Shown here: one piece after another, positions 35,744-44,215 of the stretch
Layout: each line of letters begins with the position of its first letter
Position numbering within the stretch: the first letter of the stretch is position 1
NCBI RefSeq assembly: GCF_039414295.1
Contig: NZ_JBCITM010000013.1
Location: 1 to 64,000 of the forward strand
Length of the DNA stretch: 64,000 bases
From: Anoxynatronum sibiricum
Lineage (GTDB): Bacteria; Bacillota; Clostridia; Peptostreptococcales; Tindalliaceae
Reading direction: 5' to 3'
Notes under the pieces: model-generated
Databases searched by the model: none
What the model was told of the DNA's origin: nothing
The model's input: the letters and a program-made list of their open reading frames with translations, nothing else
Translations under genes and position numbers: made by a program

Positions 35744-35959
35744 CTACGCCACCTCCCGCACCATGATTTGCTCTGCAAATTCACGGGCGATGGCAACGCA
35801 ACGGTTTCCTAATCGGACAACCACTGGCCCACCCATGGGCTGGCGGCTTTGGATTTCCACCGGCAATCCCATTCGAAACCCCATGGCATCCATCAGTGGA
35901 ACAGCAGGAAGTGTTTCGATGATGCAGCGGCCTTTGATCTTCATTTTATACAATGACAT
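35744..35959 (-). CDS. feoA: FeoA-domain ferrous iron transport accessory protein
   Basis: 71 residues with an SH3-like FeoA fold: GLPVEIQSRQPMGGPVVVRLG and the ending LGNRCVAIAREFAEQIMV are typical (first quoted segment reads from residue about 33). It assists FeoB at the cytoplasmic face. ATG 35959 has AGGAG 8 bases upstream. It directly abuts feoB. Confidence 0.88.
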   Translation of the reverse strand: MSLYKMKIKGRCIIETLPAVPLMDAMGFRMGLPVEIQSRQPMGGPVVVRLGNRCVAIAREFAEQIMVREVA

Positions 35960-35994
35960 AACAACCACTCCTGACGTTAATAGTCATTAATTAT

Positions 35995-36015
35995 TGATAG
36001 CACTTCTCATTATCA
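35995..36015 (-). promoter_or_regulatory. candidate metal-repressor operator for feoAB
   Basis: On the minus strand TGATAATGAG is followed after a short gap by GCTATCA, giving TGATA/TATCA arms 11 bases apart just after the predicted start site. It partly resembles a Fur box but is clearly less perfect than the site at 36524-36546. Confidence 0.45.
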
Positions 36016-36020
36016 CCATT

Positions 36021-36049
36021 AGCATACCACTCCTGCTTTCTTTTGACAA
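36021..36049 (-). promoter_or_regulatory. promoter of feoAB
   Basis: -35 TTGTCA (36049-36044), 17-base spacer, -10 TATGCT (36026-36021). Confidence 0.65.
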
Positions 36050-36084
36050 GCATTTTTAACAGCCGCATTTTCACAAAATGGAAC

Positions 36085-36106
36085 ACCCGTCACATCTGTG
36101 ACGGGT
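36085..36106 (-). terminator. hairpin after the DUF2325 gene
   Basis: ACCCGTCACA (36085-36094) pairs perfectly with TGTGACGGGT (36097-36106) around a 2-base loop. The T-rich stretch is about ten bases away, so termination may be weak. Confidence 0.5.
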
Positions 36107-36197
36107 ACTGTTAAGAAGCATTATGGAGTCATTCTTGTGACGCGTCTCCGTTCCTGCAGATCCCGCAGATAATGAACATCCACACTTGATTGGCGAA

Positions 36198-36503
36198 TTA
36201 CTGTTTTCGAGCGTTAAAAGGACAGCTGGTACATCCTTCCAGTTTATTCACCAGATCACTGCACGCACGGCGGGAAAACACACAGGGTATTTTCATCTGT
36301 TTGGCCTGATCTTTCACCAGTTTCGTCATATTATGCTCAATGAAATCTGTAAAAACAATGATCACATCGGTTTCTTCAGGAATTTCCATGCGGCGCATCC
36401 CTTTTTTACGCCCGGTCCAGTGCGTATATTCCTTAATTCCGAAGGATTCAAGCGCTTCGGGAATATTGCCCAGTCGATCAGCTCCAACTAATAACGCTTT
36501 CAT
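36198..36503 (-). CDS. DUF2325 domain protein under Fur-type control
   Basis: 101 residues. It opens MKALLVGADRLGNIPEAL and contains VIIVFTDFIEHNMTKLVKD and, near the end, RRACSDLVNKLEGCTSCPF. This matches the short DUF2325 family, of unknown function; the three cysteines could bind metal or a cluster. ATG 36503 has a purine-rich AAGGGGG site upstream. A consensus promoter and a near-perfect Fur box control it, pointing to a role in iron limitation. It lies between feoA and znuB. Confidence 0.8.
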   Translation of the reverse strand: MKALLVGADRLGNIPEALESFGIKEYTHWTGRKKGMRRMEIPEETDVIIVFTDFIEHNMTKLVKDQAKQMKIPCVFSRRACSDLVNKLEGCTSCPFNARKQ

Positions 36504-36523
36504 CAGTGAAGCCCCCTTTCTTT

Positions 36524-36546
36524 TGATAATGATTATCATTATTATA
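36524..36546 (-). promoter_or_regulatory. Fur box overlapping the DUF2325 promoter
   Basis: The plus strand reads TGATAATGATTATCATT and then ATTATA. This is a near-perfect match to the classic GATAATGATAATCATTATC consensus and overlaps the -10 box. Confidence 0.85.
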
Positions 36547-36569
36547 GTATGGGTGGTTTGGTTTGTCAA
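36541..36569 (-). promoter_or_regulatory. consensus promoter of the DUF2325 gene
   Basis: -35 TTGACA (36569-36564), 17-base spacer, -10 TATAAT (36546-36541): a perfect sigma-A promoter, so strong expression is expected when Fur is released. Confidence 0.85.
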
Positions 36570-36631
36570 TGGTTTTTTGCTGCTTATTCGCCATTTTCTG
36601 AAAAAACCGATGCTTCACCCTTTTCATCACC

Positions 36632-36660
36632 AAAAAAACTCCGCATCCTCAGATGCAGAG
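36632..36660 (-). terminator. intrinsic terminator of the znu operon
   Basis: CTCCGCATC pairs with GATGCAGAG (one G-U pair) around a 4-base loop. The minus strand ends in seven T. It lies about 130 bases past the znuB stop. Confidence 0.75.
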
Positions 36661-36793
36661 CTGGCAGACGTGGTAAAAATCAGGTAAATGAGTTTCCAGT
36701 GCGGTCGATCAACTGTGTCGTGGTTGCTCCTGATCACTGGCTTAACTGACCCTGTTGTCAGCCTGTGAGTTGAGGCATACTGGAGTTATTTTA

Positions 36794-37591
36794 TCAAATC
36801 CAGCGTTTCGCCCCACTGACTGCCATTAAAATGCCCAATGATGTCAGAACAATGGTGCCTCCCGGTGCCAAGGATGCATAGAAGGAAATAGTCAACCCAA
36901 TGACCACCGACAGCAGGCCAAAGAGCAGCGAAAAGAAAAATGTTGTGCGAAAGCTTCCCCGAAGCTGCAAAGCAGTGGCCACAGGCAGTACCATGAGAGA
37001 TGACACCAGTAGAATTCCAACGATTCTCATGGAAAGGGAGATGGTGATGGCGACCATGATGGTGAACAGCAGATTGATGCGTTTCACAGGAATACCTGCC
37101 AGCAGCGCTGCCGTTTCGTCAAAAGCCATGAAAAACAAACTGCGGTAAAGCATCATCACCAGAAATAGGATGGCCCCGCCTAACAGCCAGATACTCCAGA
37201 CATCCTGCCGGGTCACCAAGGTCACACTGCCAAAAAGATAGCTGGATACCTGCGCACCGGCGCCCCCCAGACTGATGAGCACCGTTGCCAGACCAACACC
37301 AAATGACATCATGACCGAAAGAGACAGCTCAGCATAATGGGTATAGGTCTTTCGAAGCTGTTCAATGGCAAGAGATGCCAAAATCGTTGCCATGAGGGCG
37401 CTGTAAATGGGATAAATCCCTCCCAGCAATCCACCGGCCACGCCGGCCAGTGCCACATGGGAAAGAGTGTCACCAATGAGCGACAAGCGGCGAAGGGTGA
37501 GAAAAATACCAATGGCCGGACAAAGCACTGCTACGACAATTCCCGCCAGGAATGCCCGCTGCATAAAGCCATAGGTTAGTATTTCCGGCAT
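36794..37591 (-). CDS. znuB: zinc/manganese-type ABC transporter permease
   Basis: 265 residues, about eight membrane segments, ABC-3 family. LTLRRLSLIGDTLSHVALAG and the conserved IPVKRINLLFTIMVA segment identify it. It forms the membrane channel for a Zn2+ or Mn2+ importer with the neighbouring ATPase and binding protein. ATG 37591 is preferred over the one at 37618 because it matches the family start. Confidence 0.9.
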   Translation of the reverse strand: MPEILTYGFMQRAFLAGIVVAVLCPAIGIFLTLRRLSLIGDTLSHVALAGVAGGLLGGIYPIYSALMATILASLAIEQLRKTYTHYAELSLSVMMSFGVGLATVLISLGGAGAQVSSYLFGSVTLVTRQDVWSIWLLGGAILFLVMMLYRSLFFMAFDETAALLAGIPVKRINLLFTIMVAITISLSMRIVGILLVSSLMVLPVATALQLRGSFRTTFFFSLLFGLLSVVIGLTISFYASLAPGGTIVLTSLGILMAVSGAKRWI

Positions 37592-37666
37592 GGTTGAACC
37601 TCCCTGTTGTTTACACAACCGTCTTTTTGTGGACTGATTGTTTATAATCTCGTGTTTCTGTTCAGG

Positions 37667-38410
37667 TCAGTGATGATGGTGCATCATCCGGGTTTTTTCA
37701 CCATACATGTCTTCCAGATACTGCTCAGGTTTAAAGGTCGATGTGTCATGAACAAAAATCTGATTCCTCCCCATACAGGCGATTCGACTGGTTCGTTCAC
37801 TGACCACACCGATGTCGTGGGAGACCATAATAAGGGTAATGCCCATATCCCGGTTCAGGATTTCCATCAGCTCATAAAACCGCTCCTGGGAATCCACATC
37901 CACTCCCACCAGGGGTTCATCCATAAAAATGATGCAGGGGGAGCTTACCAGCGTTCGGGCAATAAACACCCGCTGTTGCTGTCCGCCGGAAAGCTGTCCG
38001 ATCCGCCGGTCTGCATAATCTGACAACCCCACAATATCCAGTGCTTCCCGTACCTTTTTGTCCAGCTTGGGCGTCATGCGCTTGAATAATCCCATCTGAC
38101 TGATCAAATTGGCACTGATCATTTCATAAACAGTAGCAGGAAATCCCATATTGAATTCCCTGACATTTTGAGGAATGTAGCCAATGCGCCGCCACTCACG
38201 AAACTGATGCACTGGTTTCCCCAGCAGCATCACCTGCCCCTGTTCCGGTTTCAAAAGCCCCAGCATCAGCTTCAGCAACGTGCTTTTTGCAGATCCGTTG
38301 GGTCCCACAATGCCCATGAAGTCTCCTTCTTGAATGGACAAATTGACATCCCGCAGCAGCGGGATGTCATCATACTGAAAGCTAAGATTTTCAAGACGCA
38401 CCATTTCCAT
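37667..38410 (-). CDS. znuC: zinc/manganese-type ABC transporter ATPase
   Basis: 247 residues. Walker A is GPNGSAKST, with Ala where most ABC ATPases have Gly; signature LSGGQQQRVFIARTL; Walker B CIIFMDEPLVGVD; switch His in MVSHDIGVV. The protein ends in MMHHHH, a possible metal-binding tail. It begins 2 bases past the znuA stop. Confidence 0.9.
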   Translation of the reverse strand: MEMVRLENLSFQYDDIPLLRDVNLSIQEGDFMGIVGPNGSAKSTLLKLMLGLLKPEQGQVMLLGKPVHQFREWRRIGYIPQNVREFNMGFPATVYEMISANLISQMGLFKRMTPKLDKKVREALDIVGLSDYADRRIGQLSGGQQQRVFIARTLVSSPCIIFMDEPLVGVDVDSQERFYELMEILNRDMGITLIMVSHDIGVVSERTSRIACMGRNQIFVHDTSTFKPEQYLEDMYGEKTRMMHHHH

Positions 38411-38412
38411 GG

Positions 38413-39492
<1,080 letters not shown>

Positions 39493-39511
39493 CACAATGA
39501 CCTCCTTTAGT

Positions 39512-39526
39512 TGCAATTCACTTGCA
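39512..39526 (-). promoter_or_regulatory. TGCAA-N5-TTGCA operator upstream of znuA
   Basis: TGCAATTCACTTGCA has perfect 5-base arms. It lies between a TATTAG-type -10 region and the znuA ribosome site. The same arms and spacing occur upstream of the DUF318 permease gene (42126-42142). Likely a zinc-responsive repressor site, but it does not match the Bacillus Zur consensus. Confidence 0.55.
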
Positions 39527-39628
39527 TCTAATACATTGATTCCCACTATTTTGTATTTCAAACAACACATGCAAAAAAAACCTGTATTATGTCTTGTATG
39601 AATATCCAAAAAACAATTACCAATATTA

Positions 39629-39657
39629 TTGACATTTAAATATTTTAATACTAAAAT
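39629..39657 (+). promoter_or_regulatory. promoter of the Rrf2 regulator gene
   Basis: -35 TTGACA (39629-39634), 17-base spacer, -10 TAAAAT (39652-39657). Confidence 0.8.
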
Positions 39658-39680
39658 AGAATCAATCAGGAGGGATTATG

Positions 39681-40118
39681 ATGGCTGGAACTTTTCATTT
39701 GTCAGAGATGTTATCATTGGCATTGCACAGCATGGTGTATATCGCCACTTCAGAAAGTGAATATGTGAATGTCAAACAAATCGCTCAGGCAACCGGTGCT
39801 TCAGAGGCACATTTATCAAAAGTACTGCAGCGATTGGCGAAAGGGCGCATTCTCCGCTCTGTTCGTGGTCCTAAAGGTGGCTTTTCACTGGACCGAAGCC
39901 CTCATGACATCAGTTTTTTAGAGATTTACGAAATGATTGAAGGGCCTGTTTCTCTGGAAGGATGTCCCAGCCATCGCCGGGAATGTCCCTTTGCCTACTG
40001 TATTTTCAGAGGAATGCCAGAAAAACTGAACAGTCAATTCATTGACTACCTGACCAACACCCACCTCAGTGAGTTTGTTGGTAATCGAAAACCAGGTAAA
40101 AATGGTGCAGCTCACTAG
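39681..40118 (+). CDS. Rrf2-family iron-sulfur transcriptional regulator
   Basis: 145 residues. A winged helix-turn-helix (QIAQATGASEAHLSKVLQRL, then RGPKGGFSL) is followed by C95, C102 and C107 (GCPSHRRECPFAYC), the three-cysteine pattern that holds an iron-sulfur cluster in NsrR, IscR and RsrR. The hcp gene directly downstream makes an NsrR-like nitric-oxide sensor most likely. ATG 39681 is chosen over 39678 for better spacing from GGAGGG. It could also be the regulator acting on the palindrome at 40221. Confidence 0.82.
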   Translation: MAGTFHLSEMLSLALHSMVYIATSESEYVNVKQIAQATGASEAHLSKVLQRLAKGRILRSVRGPKGGFSLDRSPHDISFLEIYEMIEGPVSLEGCPSHRRECPFAYCIFRGMPEKLNSQFIDYLTNTHLSEFVGNRKPGKNGAAH

Positions 40119-40220
40119 TTACTCATCTTTATCAGAATCCATTTATTGCCAGCATCACCTGCGCTGTTTCAAAGGCATTGCAGCCCGCTTCGAATCAGCG
40201 TTTTCATTTGCTTTTATTTA

Positions 40221-40242
40221 AGTATTGTGGTACCATAATATT
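40221..40242 (+). promoter_or_regulatory. 22-bp palindrome upstream of hcp
   Basis: Centred on GGTACC, with AGTATTGT on the left and ATAATATT on the right; 18 of 22 positions are symmetric. It lies about 80 bases before the hcp start, a plausible promoter/operator position for the adjacent Rrf2 regulator or another stress regulator. Confidence 0.55.
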
Positions 40243-40324
40243 GTTTGAAAGGAGCAGGTATTTTACCGCTCTTTCAATAACTGTTACCCCGTATTGATTC
40301 ACTATTAAAAGGAGGCGTATCAAA

Positions 40325-41971
40325 ATGAGTATGTTTTGCTATCAGTGTCAGGAAGCGGCCCGCAACAGCGGTTGCACCAAAGTGGGGATCTGTGGAAAAC
40401 CCGCCGATGTGGCAAATCTCCAGGATCTGCTGATCTTTGTTACCAAAGGGATTTCGCTTTATCAGCAAGAGTTAAATCAACTGGGGCAAGGCGTTCCGGA
40501 AGCTGACCATTTTATGGTGGGCAGTCTGTTTGCCACCATTACCAATGCTAATTTTGACAAGCAGGTTTTTGTCAACCGCATTCAGGAGGGTCTGGCTTTG
40601 CGGGAAACCCTTAGCAATAAACTGGCTGCCGTCAGCCCTGCCACCTCTGTTCCAAATCGTGATGCAGCTGTCTGGACCGCTCACTCACTGGACGCTTTTG
40701 AAACCAAAGCATCCACTGTTGGTGTACTGGCAACTGAAAATGAAGACGTTCGTTCTCTCCGGGAATTGATCACTTATGGCTTAAAGGGGTTGGCAGCGTA
40801 TGTACATCATGCGCAAAACCTATCACAGGAAAATCAGGAAATCACTGCTTTTATGCATCGTGCATTGACTCAGTTGACCAATGACAGCCTGTCGGCCGAT
40901 GATCTGGTTGCTTTGACACTGGAAACTGGTAAATTTGGTGTTGATGGCATGTCTCTGCTGGATCAGGCAAATACCAGCGCTTATGGTCATCCGGAAATTA
41001 CCAGTGTCAATATTGGCGTAGGCACCCGGCCAGGTATTCTCATCAGTGGTCATGACCTGAAAGATATGGAAGAGCTGCTGGAACAAACCGCCGGTACCGG
41101 TATTGATGTATACACCCACAGCGAAATGCTTCCTGCCAACTATTACCCTGCCTTTAAAAAATATGAGCATTTCATTGGAAACTATGGCGGCTCCTGGTGG
41201 CATCAGGATAAGGAGTTTGACGCTTTTAACGGACCTGTGCTGCTAACTTCCAACTGCCTGGTTCCCCCAAAAGACAGCTATAAAGACCGGGTATACACCA
41301 CCAACACTGCCGGATTTGAAGGTGTTGTTCATATTGCCGATCGTCCCGAAGGCGGCCAAAAAGATTTCACCGTCCTCATGGAACATGCAAAAAAATGCCA
41401 GCCTCCAACGGAACTGGAGACCGGAACCATTGTAGGCGGCTTTGCCCACCAACAGGTGCTGGCACTGGCGGACAAAGTGGTGGATGCTGTTAAAACGGGA
41501 GCCATCAAGCAGTTCTTTGTCATGGCCGGCTGTGATGCCCGCATGAAATCACGTTCTTACTACACCGATTTTGCAGAAGCCCTTCCCCAGGATACTGTCA
41601 TTCTCACCGCTGGATGCGCCAAGTTCCGCTACAACAAGTTACCCCTGGGAGATATTGGCGGCATTCCCCGGGTACTGGATGCCGGCCAGTGCAACGATTC
41701 CTATTCTCTGGCAGTGATCGCCCTCAAGTTGAAAGAGGTGTTTGGTCTGGATGATATCAACGACCTTCCCATCTCTTACAACATTGCCTGGTATGAGCAA
41801 AAAGCTGTTATTGTACTGCTGGCACTTTTGTATCTGGGCGTGAAAAACATACACCTGGGGCCCACACTGCCTGCGTTCCTGTCGCCCAATGTGGCCAAAG
41901 TCCTGGTGGACAACTTCGGCATTGCCGGAATCCAGTCTGTGGAAGAAGACATCCAGCTGTTTCTCTCTTAA
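40325..41971 (+). CDS. hcp: hydroxylamine reductase / hybrid cluster protein
   Basis: 548 residues. N-terminal cysteines C5, C8, C17 and C23 (FCYQCQEAARNSGCTKVGIC) hold the first iron-sulfur cluster. The hybrid Fe-S-O cluster ligands are in later segments such as VLLTSNCLVPP, MAGCDARMKSR, TAGCAKFRYN and DAGQCNDSYS. Hcp reduces hydroxylamine in vitro and nitric oxide in vivo. It has an AAAAGGAGG site and follows the Rrf2 gene. Confidence 0.95.
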   Translation: MSMFCYQCQEAARNSGCTKVGICGKPADVANLQDLLIFVTKGISLYQQELNQLGQGVPEADHFMVGSLFATITNANFDKQVFVNRIQEGLALRETLSNKLAAVSPATSVPNRDAAVWTAHSLDAFETKASTVGVLATENEDVRSLRELITYGLKGLAAYVHHAQNLSQENQEITAFMHRALTQLTNDSLSADDLVALTLETGKFGVDGMSLLDQANTSAYGHPEITSVNIGVGTRPGILISGHDLKDMEELLEQTAGTGIDVYTHSEMLPANYYPAFKKYEHFIGNYGGSWWHQDKEFDAFNGPVLLTSNCLVPPKDSYKDRVYTTNTAGFEGVVHIADRPEGGQKDFTVLMEHAKKCQPPTELETGTIVGGFAHQQVLALADKVVDAVKTGAIKQFFVMAGCDARMKSRSYYTDFAEALPQDTVILTAGCAKFRYNKLPLGDIGGIPRVLDAGQCNDSYSLAVIALKLKEVFGLDDINDLPISYNIAWYEQKAVIVLLALLYLGVKNIHLGPTLPAFLSPNVAKVLVDNFGIAGIQSVEEDIQLFLS

Positions 41972-41996
41972 TCTCCATGCGCCCTAAAAGATTGTC

Positions 41997-42031
41997 AAAA
42001 AGCTGCACGCGACTCTGTGTGCAGCTTTTTC
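41997..42031 (+). terminator. intrinsic terminator of hcp
   Basis: AAAAAGCTGCAC-type left arm pairs with GTGCAGCTTTTT, followed by T-rich sequence, 25 bases past the stop. Confidence 0.85.
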
Positions 42032-42125
42032 ATTTTTAAGAGGTCGGCAACCGCACTGAAAAAGTCACCGATCTTTCAGCTATATGTCTATTGGGGAAAA
42101 ATTGAGATATTCTTGCCTGTTCTAT

Positions 42126-42142
42126 ATGCAAACGGATTGCAT
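42126..42142 (+). promoter_or_regulatory. ATGCAA-N5-TTGCAT operator upstream of the permease pair
   Basis: Perfect 6-base arms around ACGGA. It overlaps the -35 position and spacer of a promoter whose -10 is TATAAT (42149-42154). Arms and spacing match the znuA site at 39512-39526. Confidence 0.6.
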
Positions 42143-42211
42143 GTGTAGTATAATGAGCAACAGAATAGATTTATCTTCATCAATCAATCTCTTGCGCAAA
42201 GGATGATGCAT

Positions 42212-43420
42212 ATGACAACCAGCACACTGGCTGGTCGCCGTGACAGTCGCAGCCTTATTATCACTCTGGCGATTCTGGCAATGGTTTTACTGATTTGGGC
42301 AGTGGTGCAGTCCGGGAGTGATCCCTTTCTGGTACAGCGTTCAACCCTTGAAAACTTCAGCACGATTTTTATCAGTATTGTACTGGAAGCTTTCCCCTTT
42401 GTTCTTTTCGGGGTGTTTGTCTCCTCACTGATTCAAATCTTTGTCACTGAAGACATGCTGGTCCGCTGGATTCCACCACAAAAGCTGCCCGCCTTGCTGG
42501 CAGCCTCCCTAATGGGCCTTTTTTTCCCTATTTGCGAATGTGCCAATGTTCCTTTGACCCGCCGCCTCATTGCCAAGGGTGTCCCCCTTCATGTGGGAAT
42601 CACTTTTCTCATGTCAGTGGCCATCATGAATCCGGTGGTCATGCTGTCCACTTATTATGCCTTCAACGGCCAGTGGCACATTGCCCTGTTAAGAGGTTTT
42701 CTGGGAATGCTGGGAGCCATCATCATCGGTTATGTGGTCAGCCTGATGAAGCATCCAGAAAAAATGCTGCGTTTAGGCGGAGAAACTGCCTCATGTGACT
42801 GCGGTCATGATCATGGCCACCTGCATGATCATGACACTCATGTTCACGGTGGCGCCTGTACCCATACACAGAGTACAGAACATGACTGTGGTCATACCCA
42901 CGAACCGTCTCACACCCATACCTCTCACAGTGAACCACTCTGTGGGTGTGATCATTCCCACGAGCCACCTGCTGCCGGCGGCGGCTTCAACGATCCGACA
43001 CTGAACCGTTTTTTCGGACATGTGACCAACATTATTCACCACACCAGTCTGGAACTTTATGCCGTGGGACGTTTTCTCATCATGGGCGCTTTTATCTCAT
43101 CTTTTGTGCAGACCTTCCTGCCACGTAATCTGCTGATGACCATCGGGGAACGCCCGGTGGTTTCCATCCTGATTCTCATGGCCCTGGCTTATGGTCTTTC
43201 TCTCTGTTCAGAGGCGGATGCCTTTATCGCCAGAACCTTTGTAGGCCAGTTTACCTCCGGTGCGGTGGTGGCCTTTATGATCTATGGTCCCATGATTGAT
43301 GTGAAGAACACGTTGATGCTGCTGGATGGTTTTCAAACCCGATTTGTGGTGCGCCTCATCGCCGTCACCACTGTTGTCTGTTTCTCGTTTGCGCTCCTCA
43401 TTAACCTTGTGGGATGGTAG
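42212..43420 (+). CDS. DUF318/UPF0718 (YraQ/YcgR-like) permease with a His-rich loop
   Basis: 402 residues, about eight membrane segments. PICECANVPLTRRLIAKGVP and LCSEADAFIARTFVGQF are family motifs with conserved Cys and Glu. A central cytosolic or external loop (about residues 190-260) is packed with His, Asp and Cys, for example CDCGHDHGHLHDHDTHVHGG, suggesting metal binding. Relatives in Bacillus pair with a TIGR03943 protein and have been tied to metal control. AAAGG precedes ATG 42212. Confidence 0.82.
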   Translation: MTTSTLAGRRDSRSLIITLAILAMVLLIWAVVQSGSDPFLVQRSTLENFSTIFISIVLEAFPFVLFGVFVSSLIQIFVTEDMLVRWIPPQKLPALLAASLMGLFFPICECANVPLTRRLIAKGVPLHVGITFLMSVAIMNPVVMLSTYYAFNGQWHIALLRGFLGMLGAIIIGYVVSLMKHPEKMLRLGGETASCDCGHDHGHLHDHDTHVHGGACTHTQSTEHDCGHTHEPSHTHTSHSEPLCGCDHSHEPPAAGGGFNDPTLNRFFGHVTNIIHHTSLELYAVGRFLIMGAFISSFVQTFLPRNLLMTIGERPVVSILILMALAYGLSLCSEADAFIARTFVGQFTSGAVVAFMIYGPMIDVKNTLMLLDGFQTRFVVRLIAVTTVVCFSFALLINLVGW

Positions 43421-43428
43421 GTGAACAT

Positions 43429-44208
43429 ATGAAAAAAATCAATTGGAACGAATGCTGCTGGTTTCTGATCTTGCTTGGTTTCAGTGTGTATCTGTATCAT
43501 TTGCTGTATTCCGGCGAAATTCTGTACTTTGTGCACCCCAGAAGTGTTAAGTTTACCACTTTGACCATGCTGGCTTTCTTTGTCCTCACCATCTTTCAGG
43601 TGAAGCGGCTCTCAGACACTTCCCGGCGACCTGTCAAGTGGGGTTACTTGCTGTTCCTGCTGCCTCTCCTGACAGGTGCACTGGTGGCTCCCAAAGGAAT
43701 CACCGAAGAAATTGCCGTAACCAGAGGTATTACCGTTGCCGCCCAGGATCGATCAGGGTTTTCGCTTTTTTCACCCGACACCAGCCGGCGCATCGATTAT
43801 ACACGGGATGAGGTGCTGGAAATCGACGATGTGTTCTTTGATGATGCCCTCAACGAAATCCGCAATGATATACCCCGTTATATTGGTCAGAAAGTGTCAC
43901 TTTATGGGTTTGTTTTCCGCCAGGATCATTTTGATGAACAGACCCTTTTCATTTCCCGCCTCTTAATTGTCTGTTGTGCCGCCGACTCTCTCATAACAGG
44001 TATTTTGGCAGATTATGAAGGTGCAGATGCCTTTGAAGACTATACGTGGGTCCAGGTCACCGGTGTCATTGATCAAACTACGTATTATGACCCCTGGGTG
44101 GATAAAACCTACGAAGCTCCTGTGGTTCGGGTGGAAACCATTGAGCTTCGGGAAAAACCCGATGTCCCTTACGTCTATCCCCGCAACTATTCCGGCCCGG
44201 AACATTAG
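43429..44208 (+). CDS. TIGR03943-family (YcgQ-like) membrane protein
   Basis: 259 residues. N-terminal membrane segments (about 8-30, 36-55 and 70-90) and a C-terminal soluble domain with RLLIVCCAADSLITGILADY and TYYDPWVDKTYEAPVVRVE. This family is nearly always encoded next to a DUF318 permease and is thought to be its partner. AGGTG lies 5-6 bases ahead of ATG 43429, overlapping the end of the permease gene region. Confidence 0.85.
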   Translation: MKKINWNECCWFLILLGFSVYLYHLLYSGEILYFVHPRSVKFTTLTMLAFFVLTIFQVKRLSDTSRRPVKWGYLLFLLPLLTGALVAPKGITEEIAVTRGITVAAQDRSGFSLFSPDTSRRIDYTRDEVLEIDDVFFDDALNEIRNDIPRYIGQKVSLYGFVFRQDHFDEQTLFISRLLIVCCAADSLITGILADYEGADAFEDYTWVQVTGVIDQTTYYDPWVDKTYEAPVVRVETIELREKPDVPYVYPRNYSGPEH

Positions 44209-44215
44209 GATGGAG

